Source: Chloroflexota bacterium (lineage in GTDB: Bacteria; Chloroflexota; UBA6077; JACCZL01). Taken from it: 64,000 nucleotides of DNA. The position numbers and the translations under genes are program-made. Positions 19,078 to 27,298 of this stretch are shown here, one piece after another. How positions within the stretch are numbered: position 1 is the stretch's first letter; every line of letters starts with the position of its first letter. The notes below the pieces were generated by a model that saw only the letters and a list, made by a program, of their open reading frames with translations, searched no databases and had not been told where the DNA came from. The stretch covers positions 62,001 through 126,000 of the forward strand of contig JAUJPG010000007.1 in the NCBI GenBank assembly GCA_030447245.1. The letters run 5' to 3'.

Positions 19078-19808
19078 TCGACCCGGCCGGCCCCGCAAGC
19101 TGGGCCGTCGCCTTCGGGGCGGGTGTGATCTCTTTTCTGTCCCCATGCGTCGCCCCGGTCATTCCTGGCTACCTGTCGTTTGTCTCCGGAGCGGCGATCG
19201 GGCCGACCGGCGCGCGGCGCCAGACCGAGCGAGTGCTGATCGCCACGGGCATGTTCGTTCTGGGGTTCTCGACCGTCTTTGTTGCTCTTGGCGCGGGAGC
19301 TAGTGCCGTAGGCAGCTTGCTCGACGGGCAGCGAGGGTTGTTGGCCCGGCTTTCCGGCGCGGTGATGATCGTGATGGGCCTCGCGGTGCTAGGCATTCTC
19401 CGGCCCTCGTTCCTAGCTCGAGAATATCGCTATCACTTTATCGACCGGCCGTACGGTCCCGCCGGGACAGTGCTGCTCGGCATGGCCTTCGGTTTCGGCT
19501 GGACACCCTGCATCGGTCCAATGCTGTCGTCGATCCTGGCGTACGCCGCGGCGGCGGAAACCGCGCGCGAAGGAGCGCTGCTGCTACTCGCGTACTCGCT
19601 GGGTCTGGGACTACCGTTCCTCGCCGCGGGTCTGGGGCTGAGCCAGTTGGCAGGGTTGCATACGGCACGGCGGTACCTGCCGGCCCTCAACGTGGGAAGT
19701 GGCGTAGTCCTCATCGGAGTGGGAACGCTCTTTCTGACGAACCAGTCCGCATATCTCGCGTATTTGGGCGCTGTCGGCCAGCGGCTCCTCGAGTCGGTCT
19801 TCAGCTAA
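19074..19808 (+). CDS. ccdA: cytochrome c biogenesis protein CcdA
   Basis: This six-helix membrane protein passes electrons from cytoplasmic thioredoxin to extracytoplasmic thioredoxin-like proteins. Paired cysteines are in SPCVAP (Cys25) and GWTPCIGP (Cys146), the diagnostic CcdA motifs, inside repeated hydrophobic helices. It has 244 residues and is coupled to ccmG by ATGA. Confidence 0.93.
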   Translation: MIDPAGPASWAVAFGAGVISFLSPCVAPVIPGYLSFVSGAAIGPTGARRQTERVLIATGMFVLGFSTVFVALGAGASAVGSLLDGQRGLLARLSGAVMIVMGLAVLGILRPSFLAREYRYHFIDRPYGPAGTVLLGMAFGFGWTPCIGPMLSSILAYAAAAETAREGALLLLAYSLGLGLPFLAAGLGLSQLAGLHTARRYLPALNVGSGVVLIGVGTLFLTNQSAYLAYLGAVGQRLLESVFS

Positions 19809-19837
19809 CGGATCGCTCGCTGGACGCGACTGACCTC

Positions 19838-20254
19838 TTGCTGGCCTCGATGCGCTGGCTCCACAGCGTGGCGGCGGTCGTGTGGATTGGGGCGGTTGTC
19901 GTCGAGCTGCTGGTCCTCGGCCGGCCGGCGCCGGGCGTGCGCACGTCGACTGGCGTAGCTAAGACCGACCCGATGCTCGAGATCGTCCAAACGTCGTTGG
20001 CCGTGTTTCTAATGTCGGGCGCGATCCTCACCTTCGATCGCCTCTCACGAGGGGCGGCCACGCCGGGCTACGTCGGTCTGCTGGCAGTCAAGCTAGTGCT
20101 TAGCGTAGCCATGGCTCAAGTCGCCTTTCGGTTCGGCAGGGCCACCGGACCAACTCGAGTGCTCGGGCTGCGGATCGTCGCGGGACTCGGAATGCTCATA
20201 CTCTTCACCGCGAGCCTGCTGAAGACGATTTACGAGCGAGCTCTCCTGTCGTGA
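19838..20254 (+). CDS. small integral membrane protein, CopD-like
   Basis: The 138 residues hold four hydrophobic helices (about 6-27, 47-64, 76-96, 112-132). The first includes MRWLHSVAAVVWIGAVV, which resembles the start of CopD/DUF2269-type membrane proteins that carry a His in helix 1. It starts 29 bp after ccdA (TTG 19838, or ATG 19850). Given its place between ccdA and ccmE a role in copper or haem handling is possible, but this is inference. Confidence 0.6.
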   Translation: MLASMRWLHSVAAVVWIGAVVVELLVLGRPAPGVRTSTGVAKTDPMLEIVQTSLAVFLMSGAILTFDRLSRGAATPGYVGLLAVKLVLSVAMAQVAFRFGRATGPTRVLGLRIVAGLGMLILFTASLLKTIYERALLS

Positions 20255-20323
20255 CCACCCCCATTGCTCCCGAATCTCGGAGCCGTTCTGCCAGTTTACT
20301 CACTCGTCCGGACCCATGGGCGC

Positions 20324-20329
20324 TACAAT
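20324..20329 (+). promoter_or_regulatory. candidate -10 box TACAAT upstream of ccmE
   Basis: TACAAT lies 46 nt before the ccmE GTG in a 120-bp gap that splits the ccm block. No convincing -35 is present. It may start the ccmE-to-ilvD transcript. Confidence 0.3.
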
Positions 20330-20374
20330 ACGCGGGATCACGAACAAGGCTGCGTCTAACGGAGGATCGCTCTC

Positions 20375-20815
20375 GTGCAGCAGGCGCCCACGCTTCCAGC
20401 GGCGGCATCTTCCGCTCCCCGTCCCACCGTCATCGTCGCCGCGGCTGCGCTGATCCTGGGCGTGGTCTATCTCATCTTGACGGCCACTCAGACCTCCACC
20501 GTCTACTACCTGACCGTGGGCGAGCTCCTCGAGGAGGGCCCTACCGTGCATGGCCGGCAGCTTCGCGTGGCCGGAGACGTCACGCCGGGCTCGGTCCACA
20601 AGGAAGACGCGGGTTTAGTCCTGCGCTTCCTGATGCAGGACGGCAGCGGCCGGATTCCGGTGACTTACCGAGGCAAGCCAGTGCCTGACATCTTCGGCGA
20701 GGACGTCCAAGTCGTGGTCGAAGGCAAGTATGGTGCCGATGGCACGTTCGTCGCCTCAACGTTGCTCGCCAAGTGCCCATCAAAGTTCGACACCGACGCG
20801 GGCGCGGACGCCTGA
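20375..20815 (+). CDS. ccmE: cytochrome c maturation haem chaperone CcmE, cysteine variant
   Basis: CcmE is a membrane-anchored OB-fold protein that binds haem covalently and passes it to CcmF. There is one N-terminal helix (about 18-37), then the OB domain (QLRVAGDVTPGSV, LRFLMQDGSGRIPVTYRG). At the haem-attachment site the usual HxxxY is replaced: LLAKCPSKF puts Cys134 where His is expected and Phe138 at the Tyr position. Cys-type (CxxxY) CcmE proteins are known from Desulfovibrio and archaea, but the Phe is unusual. The start is GTG 20375 after GGAGG. It is 146 residues. Confidence 0.9.
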   Translation: MQQAPTLPAAASSAPRPTVIVAAAALILGVVYLILTATQTSTVYYLTVGELLEEGPTVHGRQLRVAGDVTPGSVHKEDAGLVLRFLMQDGSGRIPVTYRGKPVPDIFGEDVQVVVEGKYGADGTFVASTLLAKCPSKFDTDAGADA

Positions 20816-20817
20816 TC

Positions 20818-22812
20818 ATGGCCGAGTTTGGACACGTGGCCATTGTCGCGGCGCTGCTAGTCGCCACGTACACCGTCGTTGCCGGACCGCTCGGTGTTGC
20901 GACGCGCACGCCGGAGCTGGTCGAGAGCGGGCGGCGCGGCGTGCTAGCGGTCGCTGGCTTGCTGAGCGTCGCCAGCGGGACGCTGCTCGGCGCCTTCCTC
21001 ACGCACGATTTCTCGATCCGCTACGTCGCCGAGCATGCCAGCCGTGACATGCCACTGTCGCTGGTCGCCGCGGCGTTCTACAGCGGGCAGCAAGGTTCGC
21101 TGCTGTATTGGGCCTGGGCATTGTCTCTGTTCAGCGTCGTGGTTGTGCTCCAGAACCGCCGAGTCAACCGAGAGTTGATGCCCTACGTCTCCGCTACGCT
21201 GATGGCGATCGTGGCATTCTTCACGCTCCTTCTTGGCTTCGTCGCCAGCCCCTTCGAGCGCATGCGGGTAGTGCCCGCCGATGGACTCGGGCTCAATCCC
21301 CTGCTGTACGACGCGGGCATGCTGTACCACCCCCCGATGCTCCTGGCTGGCTACATGAGCTGGTCGGTCCCGTTCGCCTTCGCGGTGGCTGCCTTGGTGA
21401 CGGGTCGTCTCGATTCGGAGTGGATCCGAGCCACCCGCCGCTACGCTCTGATCGCGTGGGCAATTCTAGGCGTCGGCAATCTGCTTGGGGCCTGGTGGGC
21501 GTACCGCGTCCTCGGTTGGGGCGGGTATTGGGGATGGGACCCGGTGGAGAACTCGGCAATCATGCCCTGGTTGCTCGGAACGGCTTTCATCCATTCGGTC
21601 ATGATCCAGGAGCGCCGCGGCATGCTCAAGGTCTGGAACATGGCACTGGTCCTGGTTACATTCTTCCTCTCGATCTTCGGGACGTTCATCGTCCGCAGCG
21701 GGATCATAAGTTCGGTCCACTCATTCGCCCAGTCTGCCATCGGGCCGTATTTCTTCAGCTTCCTGTCGGTTGTTGTGATCGGCTCGTTGATGCTGCTCTT
21801 CTACCGGCTCCCAGTGCTCCGCTCGGAGCATCAACTGGACTCAGTGCTTTCGCGCGAGGCCAGCTTTCTCCTGAACAACCTGCTCTTCGTTGGCCTTGTG
21901 TTCGCGACGTTCTGGGGCACCGTATTCCCGCTCGTGTCGGAGGCGGTCCAGGGCGTGAAATTGTCAGTCGGTGCGCCGTTCTTCAATCAGGTGAATGGAC
22001 CGATCCTGCTGGCGCTCATCTTCCTGATGGGAGTTGGGCCTCTGATGCCCTGGCGCAAGGCGTCGCGGGAGAGCCTGCGCCATAGCTTCGGCCCCCCGTT
22101 GGCCCTCGGCGCTGCCACTGGCTTGGTCCTGCTGACTTGGGTCGGTTCGGACCACCCACCAGCCCTGGTCGCGTTTTCGGCGTGCGCCTTTGTCGTGGGT
22201 ACGGTCGTCCAGGAACTCGCGCGCGGCACCGCGGCCCGTCGCCAGGCTACAGGAGAGGACTACGCGACGGCGTTTGTCTCCCTGGTGCGCCGCAATAATC
22301 GCCGCTACGGCGGATACGTGGTCCATCTCGGCATTGTCGTCATTGCCGCGGCCGTGGTCGGATCTCAGTTCTACCAGATCGAACGCCAGGCCAAACTCAG
22401 GCCGGGCGAAGGCATCGACGTCGGTGAATATCGGCTCACGTTCACCGGACTACGCGAGAGTCAGGAGCCTGGGGTGCGCATCGTCCAAGCTCAGATGGCC
22501 GTCGAATCGCACGGCCGGCTCGTCGGTGCCATCGCCCCCGACAAGAGATTCCACAGGAACTTCGAGAGGCAGCCAAGCACCACTGTCGCGATCCGAACCA
22601 CCCCGCTAGAGGACCTGTACATCGTGCTAGTCGGTTGGGAGCCGGAAGGCGCCGCAAGCTTCCTCTTCTTCGTGAACCCGCTAGTCGTCTGGCTGTGGCT
22701 CGGTGGGATCCTGGCCGTGGTCGGCGGCGTGGTTGCTTTCTGGCCCGAGGTCCAGCCGCGCGCAGTCCGATCGCCCCAGCCTGCGCGCGCCGTGGTCACG
22801 AGCGGAGCTTGA
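20818..22812 (+). CDS. ccmF: haem lyase CcmF
   Basis: This large polytopic membrane protein attaches haem from CcmE to apocytochrome c. The 664 residues carry about 15 hydrophobic segments. The tryptophan-rich WWD-type motif GGYWGWDPVENSA lies near residues 233-247. The ATG at 20818 follows the ccmE stop by 2 bp; the frame opens further back into ccmE (20773) but that part is not family-like. ccmH starts 1 bp after its stop. Confidence 0.95.
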   Translation: MAEFGHVAIVAALLVATYTVVAGPLGVATRTPELVESGRRGVLAVAGLLSVASGTLLGAFLTHDFSIRYVAEHASRDMPLSLVAAAFYSGQQGSLLYWAWALSLFSVVVVLQNRRVNRELMPYVSATLMAIVAFFTLLLGFVASPFERMRVVPADGLGLNPLLYDAGMLYHPPMLLAGYMSWSVPFAFAVAALVTGRLDSEWIRATRRYALIAWAILGVGNLLGAWWAYRVLGWGGYWGWDPVENSAIMPWLLGTAFIHSVMIQERRGMLKVWNMALVLVTFFLSIFGTFIVRSGIISSVHSFAQSAIGPYFFSFLSVVVIGSLMLLFYRLPVLRSEHQLDSVLSREASFLLNNLLFVGLVFATFWGTVFPLVSEAVQGVKLSVGAPFFNQVNGPILLALIFLMGVGPLMPWRKASRESLRHSFGPPLALGAATGLVLLTWVGSDHPPALVAFSACAFVVGTVVQELARGTAARRQATGEDYATAFVSLVRRNNRRYGGYVVHLGIVVIAAAVVGSQFYQIERQAKLRPGEGIDVGEYRLTFTGLRESQEPGVRIVQAQMAVESHGRLVGAIAPDKRFHRNFERQPSTTVAIRTTPLEDLYIVLVGWEPEGAASFLFFVNPLVVWLWLGGILAVVGGVVAFWPEVQPRAVRSPQPARAVVTSGA

Positions 22813-22813
22813 C

Positions 22814-23395
22814 GTGTATATCGCCAGGCTGCTGGCGGGGGTATTGAGCCCAGGCCCTCGCGCCCGCCGCTCAGCGTCATGCTTTCTGGTGATCCAATCC
22901 GCCGTCGGGCTGGCGCTTCTCTGCGTCGCGATGATTATCGACACCGCATCGGCTGATTCGCTGGACGATGAGACTCGGCGCATTGCTAAGACGCTCCAGT
23001 GCCCAGTCTGCCAGGGCGTGTCGGTCGCCGATTCGACGTCAGAGCTAGCGGGGCAGATGCAGATGGTGATTCGCCGCAAGCTCGAAGAAGGCGCCACTGC
23101 AACTGACATCCAGGGCTACTTTGTCGAACGGTACGGTGAGGGTGTACTCCTCGAGCCCCCTCGACGCGGATGGAGTCTGGTGGTCTGGGCCATGCCCGTG
23201 ACGGTCTTGCTCGGCGGCGCCCTGGCCCTGTCGCTGACGCTTCGCGTTTGGCTCCGCCCGCGTCCTCCGATCGGCCCACGAGGTGACCGATTCGGGCCAC
23301 ACGAACCCGTCTCCAACGGGGGTGCGCCGGGCATCCGTGGCGCTCGTCAATCTCGCGCCCGCGCCGAGCTGGAGCGCTTCCGGGGAGACGCTTGA
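22814..23395 (+). CDS. ccmH: cytochrome c maturation protein CcmH (thioredoxin-like haem ligation subunit)
   Basis: The protein has a signal segment (about 24-47), then the short CcmH domain with IAKTLQCPVCQG (Cys63, Cys66) and VIRRKLEEGATATDIQGYFVERYGEGVL, a second membrane helix (about 118-138) and a charged tail. The CxxC reduces apocytochrome c. The start is GTG 22814, directly after the ccmF stop. At 193 residues it is longer than E. coli-type CcmH domains because of the tail after helix 2. Confidence 0.92.
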   Translation: MYIARLLAGVLSPGPRARRSASCFLVIQSAVGLALLCVAMIIDTASADSLDDETRRIAKTLQCPVCQGVSVADSTSELAGQMQMVIRRKLEEGATATDIQGYFVERYGEGVLLEPPRRGWSLVVWAMPVTVLLGGALALSLTLRVWLRPRPPIGPRGDRFGPHEPVSNGGAPGIRGARQSRARAELERFRGDA

Positions 23396-23396
23396 C

Positions 23397-23768
23397 GTGG
23401 AGTACGTCCTGGCGTCTGTGGTCGTGGCGCTCGCCCTGGCTTTTGTGACCTGGCCACTCCTCCGGTCGTCAGCGCCTGAAGTGGAGCTGGCTTCGGCAGA
23501 CGCAACCCGGGACGGGTCGGTCAGGCGCCGCGAGGCGATCTACCAGGAGGTTCTGGAGCTAGATTTGGATCACCGCATGGGCAAGGTGTCGGCGGACGAG
23601 TACCAGCTGCTAACCGCCGACTCGCTTGCTCGCGCCGAGGCGCTGCTTGCCGAGGACGACGCCGCTGAGACGGCGACCGACGACCGCGTCGAACGGGAGA
23701 TCGCCGACGCGCGAGCGTCGCTCAAACAGGCGGGGACACCCTCGATGGTCGAGCGGAAAAGTTCGTGA
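23397..23768 (+). CDS. CcmI-like N-terminal domain protein
   Basis: The 123 residues start at GTG 23397, 1 bp after the ccmH stop. They contain one membrane helix (about 3-22) and then the segment AIYQEVLELDLDHRMGKVSADEYQ, the pattern seen after the first helix of CcmI/CycH. The TPR half of CcmI is missing, so this is a short version. CcmI normally holds apocytochrome c for the CcmF-CcmH complex. The next gene starts in its stop codon (GTGA). Confidence 0.7.
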   Translation: MEYVLASVVVALALAFVTWPLLRSSAPEVELASADATRDGSVRRREAIYQEVLELDLDHRMGKVSADEYQLLTADSLARAEALLAEDDAAETATDDRVEREIADARASLKQAGTPSMVERKSS

Positions 23769-24949
23769 CCCATCGTGGTGCGGGGAGGCTCTGCGGAGCC
23801 ATGCTCGCGCTTGTCCTCACCAGCTGGCAACTCGGACCGGTAGTTGCTGATCAAGAGGTTGGCAGGATCGACGGTCAGTTGGTGAACGGGACTGCCGGTT
23901 CGCCTCCCGCCGCGGGCGTTCAGATCACGGTCCACGTCCTCCAGGATCGCGCGAAAGTCGAGGAGCGGACGGTCCTGAGCGACGAGCGAGGTGCGTTCAG
24001 CATAGACGGACTTCCTACGGGCCCCGGGTACGTCTACCTGCCGATTGCTGACTACGGAGCAGTCGGCTACTTTCCGGAACGGCCGGTGACGATGGCGGAG
24101 GCCGCTGAGAAGCGGGTTGAGATTAGGATCTTCGAGCCAACCGACGCCGATAGTGCAATTCAGGTCGACCGAGCAAACCTGCTGCTGGTGCGCGTGGCCC
24201 CAGGCAGCTTGACAGTCATGGAGATGGGCGCAGTGGTGAACGGGTCTGACCGGTCCTACGTGGGAGACGTCACGGCCGACCCGCCGCGACCGACGCTGCG
24301 CTTCGATCTGCCGCTCGGCGCAGACCAGCTCACCCCGCAGGCCGGCTTGGTGGCCGGCGAGCTGGTGCCGACGTCCGATGGTTTCTTGAGCGTCGACCCC
24401 GTGTTGCCCGGCCGGCACGAGCTGGCGTTCAGTTACCAGATCCCCGTCGAGAGCACGACGCTGGATCTCACAAAACGGCTCGAGTACTCAACTGCCACAT
24501 TCAATCTCTACGTTCCTGACACGGGAATCACCGTGGTAAGCCCTGGGCTCGCGTTTCAGGGCACCAGTGAGTTCGGCGGCCAGAGATTTCAGCTGTACAG
24601 CGCACAATCACTTCCGCGCGGCACCGAAATCAAGGCCCGGCTGGCGGGCCTGCCCGCGCCGCCCGGTTTGGACCCGCGACAACTAGGATTTGTCGTCGTC
24701 GGGACCAGCGGGGCCCTGCTCAGCGCCGCCGGCTTGTTGGCCGTGCGCCGCCGCTGGCGAGCCGCGGAGGCTCAAGCTGGATTGCTGAAGGAGGCCCGAC
24801 GTGAGCGGTCGGAGCTCGTCTGGACCCTGGCCGAGCTGGATGAGTGCTTCAGCGCCGGCAAGCTCGACGAGCAGCGATACCGTGAGCAGCGTGCGCAGGG
24901 CAAGGAGCGTCTGCTGAGGTTGTCGGGAACCAAGGACGACGGTCGGTGA
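23765..24949 (+). CDS. membrane-anchored beta-sandwich protein in the ccm operon, function unknown
   Basis: The 394 residues begin with a signal peptide (MLALVLTSWQLGPVVA). Next comes a carboxypeptidase-regulatory-like fold (GRIDGQLVNGTAG...GAFSIDGLPTGPGYVYLPI, about 35-95), then a second beta-rich domain (about 110-300). There is one transmembrane helix (about 311-327, FVVVGTSGALLSAAGLL) and a cytoplasmic charged helix ending with KLDEQRYREQRAQGKERLL, a SHOCT-like shape. GTGA overlaps on both sides tie it tightly to ccmI and ccmA. It probably assists cytochrome c assembly at the outer face, but that rests on context alone. Confidence 0.65.
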   Translation: MTHRGAGRLCGAMLALVLTSWQLGPVVADQEVGRIDGQLVNGTAGSPPAAGVQITVHVLQDRAKVEERTVLSDERGAFSIDGLPTGPGYVYLPIADYGAVGYFPERPVTMAEAAEKRVEIRIFEPTDADSAIQVDRANLLLVRVAPGSLTVMEMGAVVNGSDRSYVGDVTADPPRPTLRFDLPLGADQLTPQAGLVAGELVPTSDGFLSVDPVLPGRHELAFSYQIPVESTTLDLTKRLEYSTATFNLYVPDTGITVVSPGLAFQGTSEFGGQRFQLYSAQSLPRGTEIKARLAGLPAPPGLDPRQLGFVVVGTSGALLSAAGLLAVRRRWRAAEAQAGLLKEARRERSELVWTLAELDECFSAGKLDEQRYREQRAQGKERLLRLSGTKDDGR

Positions 24950-25764
24950 TCCAGCGGACGCTCGTCGCCGAGCCACCCCTCGATGACCATGCCCCCGAGC
25001 TGGAGCGTGTCGCGGCCCTCGAAGCGCGTGGCGTCTGGGCAGGGTTCGGTGATCGGCAAGTGCTGACCGGAGTCGACCTGACGCTCGAGGTCGGAGCGCG
25101 TCTCGCGCTGATTGGAAGCAACGGCTCCGGCAAGACCACGCTCCTGCGGGTGCTCGCCGGAGCGCTCCGACCCACCAGCGGTGAGGTCAGCATATTCAGC
25201 CACTCATTCAGCAAGAACCAGCGCGCCGCCCGCGCGTCGGTCGGCGTCCTCGGGCACCAGTCCTACCTCTACCCCGAGCTCACTGCGGCCGAAAACTTGA
25301 CGTTCTATGCTCGCCTCTATCGAGTACAACGGTGTGCCGAGCGGGTCGACCAGATGCTCGAGGTCGTGGGTCTTTCCCACCGCCGAAGTGACCGTGTCGG
25401 CACACTGTCGCGCGGCATGGTGCAGCGCTTAGCGTTGGCTCGAGCCGTCGTACACGACCCACCACTGCTGCTGCTTGACGAGCCAGACGACGGACTCGAC
25501 GAGCGCTCGTCTAGTACGCTGGAGGCGGTTCTGAGCACCGGCGCGGCCGCCCCGCGGACGATCTTGCTGACCACGCACGATCTGGAGAATGCCCTTCGGT
25601 TCGGGGACAACGTGGCGGTACTCCACGGCGGTCAGGTTGCCGCACATCGTTCCACATCGTCTCTGGGGGTCGCGGGTCTACGGGCCTGGTACGCGGCAAT
25701 AGCCGCCCAGCCTCGATCAGCTGCCCGTCAACTCGTTGGGCAGCCTGCCGGCACGAGCTTCTAA
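24946..25764 (+). CDS. ccmA: haem exporter ABC transporter ATP-binding protein CcmA
   Basis: Walker A (GSNGSGKTT, 57-65), the signature LSRGMVQ (154-160) and Walker B (LLLLDEP, 174-180) are all present. HQSYLYPELTAAENL is typical of CcmA. With CcmB and CcmC it powers release of haem-loaded CcmE. The start is GTG 24946, overlapping the preceding stop. It is 272 residues; the first 20 or so are not conserved, so a later start is possible. Confidence 0.92.
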   Translation: MIQRTLVAEPPLDDHAPELERVAALEARGVWAGFGDRQVLTGVDLTLEVGARLALIGSNGSGKTTLLRVLAGALRPTSGEVSIFSHSFSKNQRAARASVGVLGHQSYLYPELTAAENLTFYARLYRVQRCAERVDQMLEVVGLSHRRSDRVGTLSRGMVQRLALARAVVHDPPLLLLDEPDDGLDERSSSTLEAVLSTGAAAPRTILLTTHDLENALRFGDNVAVLHGGQVAAHRSTSSLGVAGLRAWYAAIAAQPRSAARQLVGQPAGTSF

Positions 25765-25766
25765 CA

Positions 25767-26429
25767 TTGTGTGACACCATCGCCACTCTGATTTGGAAGG
25801 ATCTCGTCGCCGAGACGAGGACCAAGGAAGTTTTCCTAACGGGCGTCCCGTTCGCGCTGCTGATCCTGGTGATCTTCAACTTTGCTATTGACGTTGGGGC
25901 TGACCGCGCGGCCGAGGTTGGCGCGGGCATCTTGTGGATCACCTTCACCTTCGCAGGCGTCCTCGGCGTCGCCCGCTCGTTCGCCGACGAGCGCGATCGC
26001 GGCACGCTGGAAGGACTGCTGCTGGCGCCGATCGAGCGAAGCGCCGTCTACCTGGCCAAAACGCTCGTCAACATCCTGTTCATGGCCGTCATCGAGCTGG
26101 TCACCGTCCCAGCCTTTGTGCTCCTCTTCAACGTAGAGGTCGCCTGGCTCGACCTGCTGGTCGTCGCGCTCTGCGGGACCGTTGGCTTTGCGGGCGTCGG
26201 AACGCTAGTAGCCGCGATGGTGGCCAACGCGCGGTCACGCGAAGTCTTGCTGCCGCTTCTGCTGTTGCCACTCCAGGTCCCCGTGTTGATCGCCAGCGTC
26301 AAGGCCACCGCGATCGTGATGGGTGCCCACACGGAACAGAGCTGGCCGTGGATGTCGCTCTTGGTTGGGTACGACGTGGTTCTGGTCGCGGCAGCCGTAC
26401 TCGTGTTCGAGTATGTCGTAGAAGAATGA
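25767..26429 (+). CDS. ccmB: haem exporter permease CcmB
   Basis: The 220 residues have six hydrophobic helices and the CcmB pattern IWKDLVAETRTKE, then FADERDRGTLEGLLLAPIERSAVYLAK. It pairs with CcmA. The TTG at 25767 is 2 bp after the ccmA stop; a nearby GTG two bases later is out of frame. Confidence 0.92.
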   Translation: MCDTIATLIWKDLVAETRTKEVFLTGVPFALLILVIFNFAIDVGADRAAEVGAGILWITFTFAGVLGVARSFADERDRGTLEGLLLAPIERSAVYLAKTLVNILFMAVIELVTVPAFVLLFNVEVAWLDLLVVALCGTVGFAGVGTLVAAMVANARSREVLLPLLLLPLQVPVLIASVKATAIVMGAHTEQSWPWMSLLVGYDVVLVAAAVLVFEYVVEE

Positions 26430-26440
26430 TTGGAGCCTGA

Positions 26441-27133
26441 ATGATGGACCGCGGACGCGATTACGCCTTGGCTGCCATTACCCTGGTCTCGATGTTGGCG
26501 GCCCTCTACGCGGGGTTGATCTATGCACCAACCGAACGCAGTCAGGGCGACGTGCAGCGGATCTTCTACGTCCACGTCCCACTTGCGTGGAACGCCTACC
26601 TGGCGTTTCTGGTGGTGTTCGCGGCCAGCATCGGCTACCTTTGGAGGCGGTCGGCGTGGTTTGACGCGCTTGCGCATGCCTCGGCCGAGATTGGCCTGGT
26701 GTTCACCACGCTCGTCCTGATCACCGGATCGCTCTGGGCGCGGCCGATTTGGGGCACATGGTGGAGCTGGGACGCGCGACTGACCACATCACTGGTTCTC
26801 TGGTTCATCTACGTCGGGTACCTGCTCGTCAGGGGTTCGGTCATTGACGAGCGTAGGGGCGCTCGATACGCGGCGGTGATCGGCATCATCGGGTTCATCG
26901 ACGTGCCGATCATCCACCAGTCGGTCGTCTGGTGGCGCACATTGCACCCCGAGTCAATCGTTTTGGCCCCGGGCGGCCCCGCGATGCCCGCGAGCATGCT
27001 GCTAAGCCTGGGTTGTTCGCTTCTGGCGTTCACGCTGCTGTACGTCTACCTACTTCGCCTGCGCTTCGGCGCTGAGTCGCTACGACATGAGCTTCGAACG
27101 CTCCGCCGGACGTCGATCGTCGAAGCGGTCTGA
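26441..27133 (+). CDS. ccmC: haem exporter protein CcmC
   Basis: This is a six-helix haem-handling protein that loads haem on CcmE. The tryptophan-rich motif WGTWWSWDARLT is at about 104-115, with conserved histidines in FYVHVPLAW (His45) and in the loop after VPIIHQSVVWW. It is 230 residues, and the start is the ATGATG pair at 26441. Confidence 0.95.
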   Translation: MMDRGRDYALAAITLVSMLAALYAGLIYAPTERSQGDVQRIFYVHVPLAWNAYLAFLVVFAASIGYLWRRSAWFDALAHASAEIGLVFTTLVLITGSLWARPIWGTWWSWDARLTTSLVLWFIYVGYLLVRGSVIDERRGARYAAVIGIIGFIDVPIIHQSVVWWRTLHPESIVLAPGGPAMPASMLLSLGCSLLAFTLLYVYLLRLRFGAESLRHELRTLRRTSIVEAV

Positions 27134-27136
27134 TCT

Positions 27137-27298
27137 ATGGAGGGCGGCCTCATCTACCTGTTCGCGGCCGTGACCGCCACCTGGCTTGTCATCTTCGTGT
27201 ACCTCTTGTTCTTGAGCGGGCGCTTGGCTAGCCTGCGACGTGAGCTCGACGCGATGCGGAAGCGGCTCCATCACAGCGAGGGGGAGCAGAAACCATGA
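27137..27298 (+). CDS. ccmD: CcmD-like small membrane protein
   Basis: The 53-residue frame at ATG 27137 encodes one membrane helix (LIYLFAAVTATWLVIFVYLL) followed by a basic amphipathic helix (GRLASLRRELDAMRKRL). This is the shape of CcmD, which holds CcmE on the CcmABC complex. It lies 3 bp after ccmC, and its stop overlaps the next ATG as ATGA. Position and topology are the main evidence, because CcmD sequences diverge strongly. Confidence 0.82.
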   Translation: MEGGLIYLFAAVTATWLVIFVYLLFLSGRLASLRRELDAMRKRLHHSEGEQKP

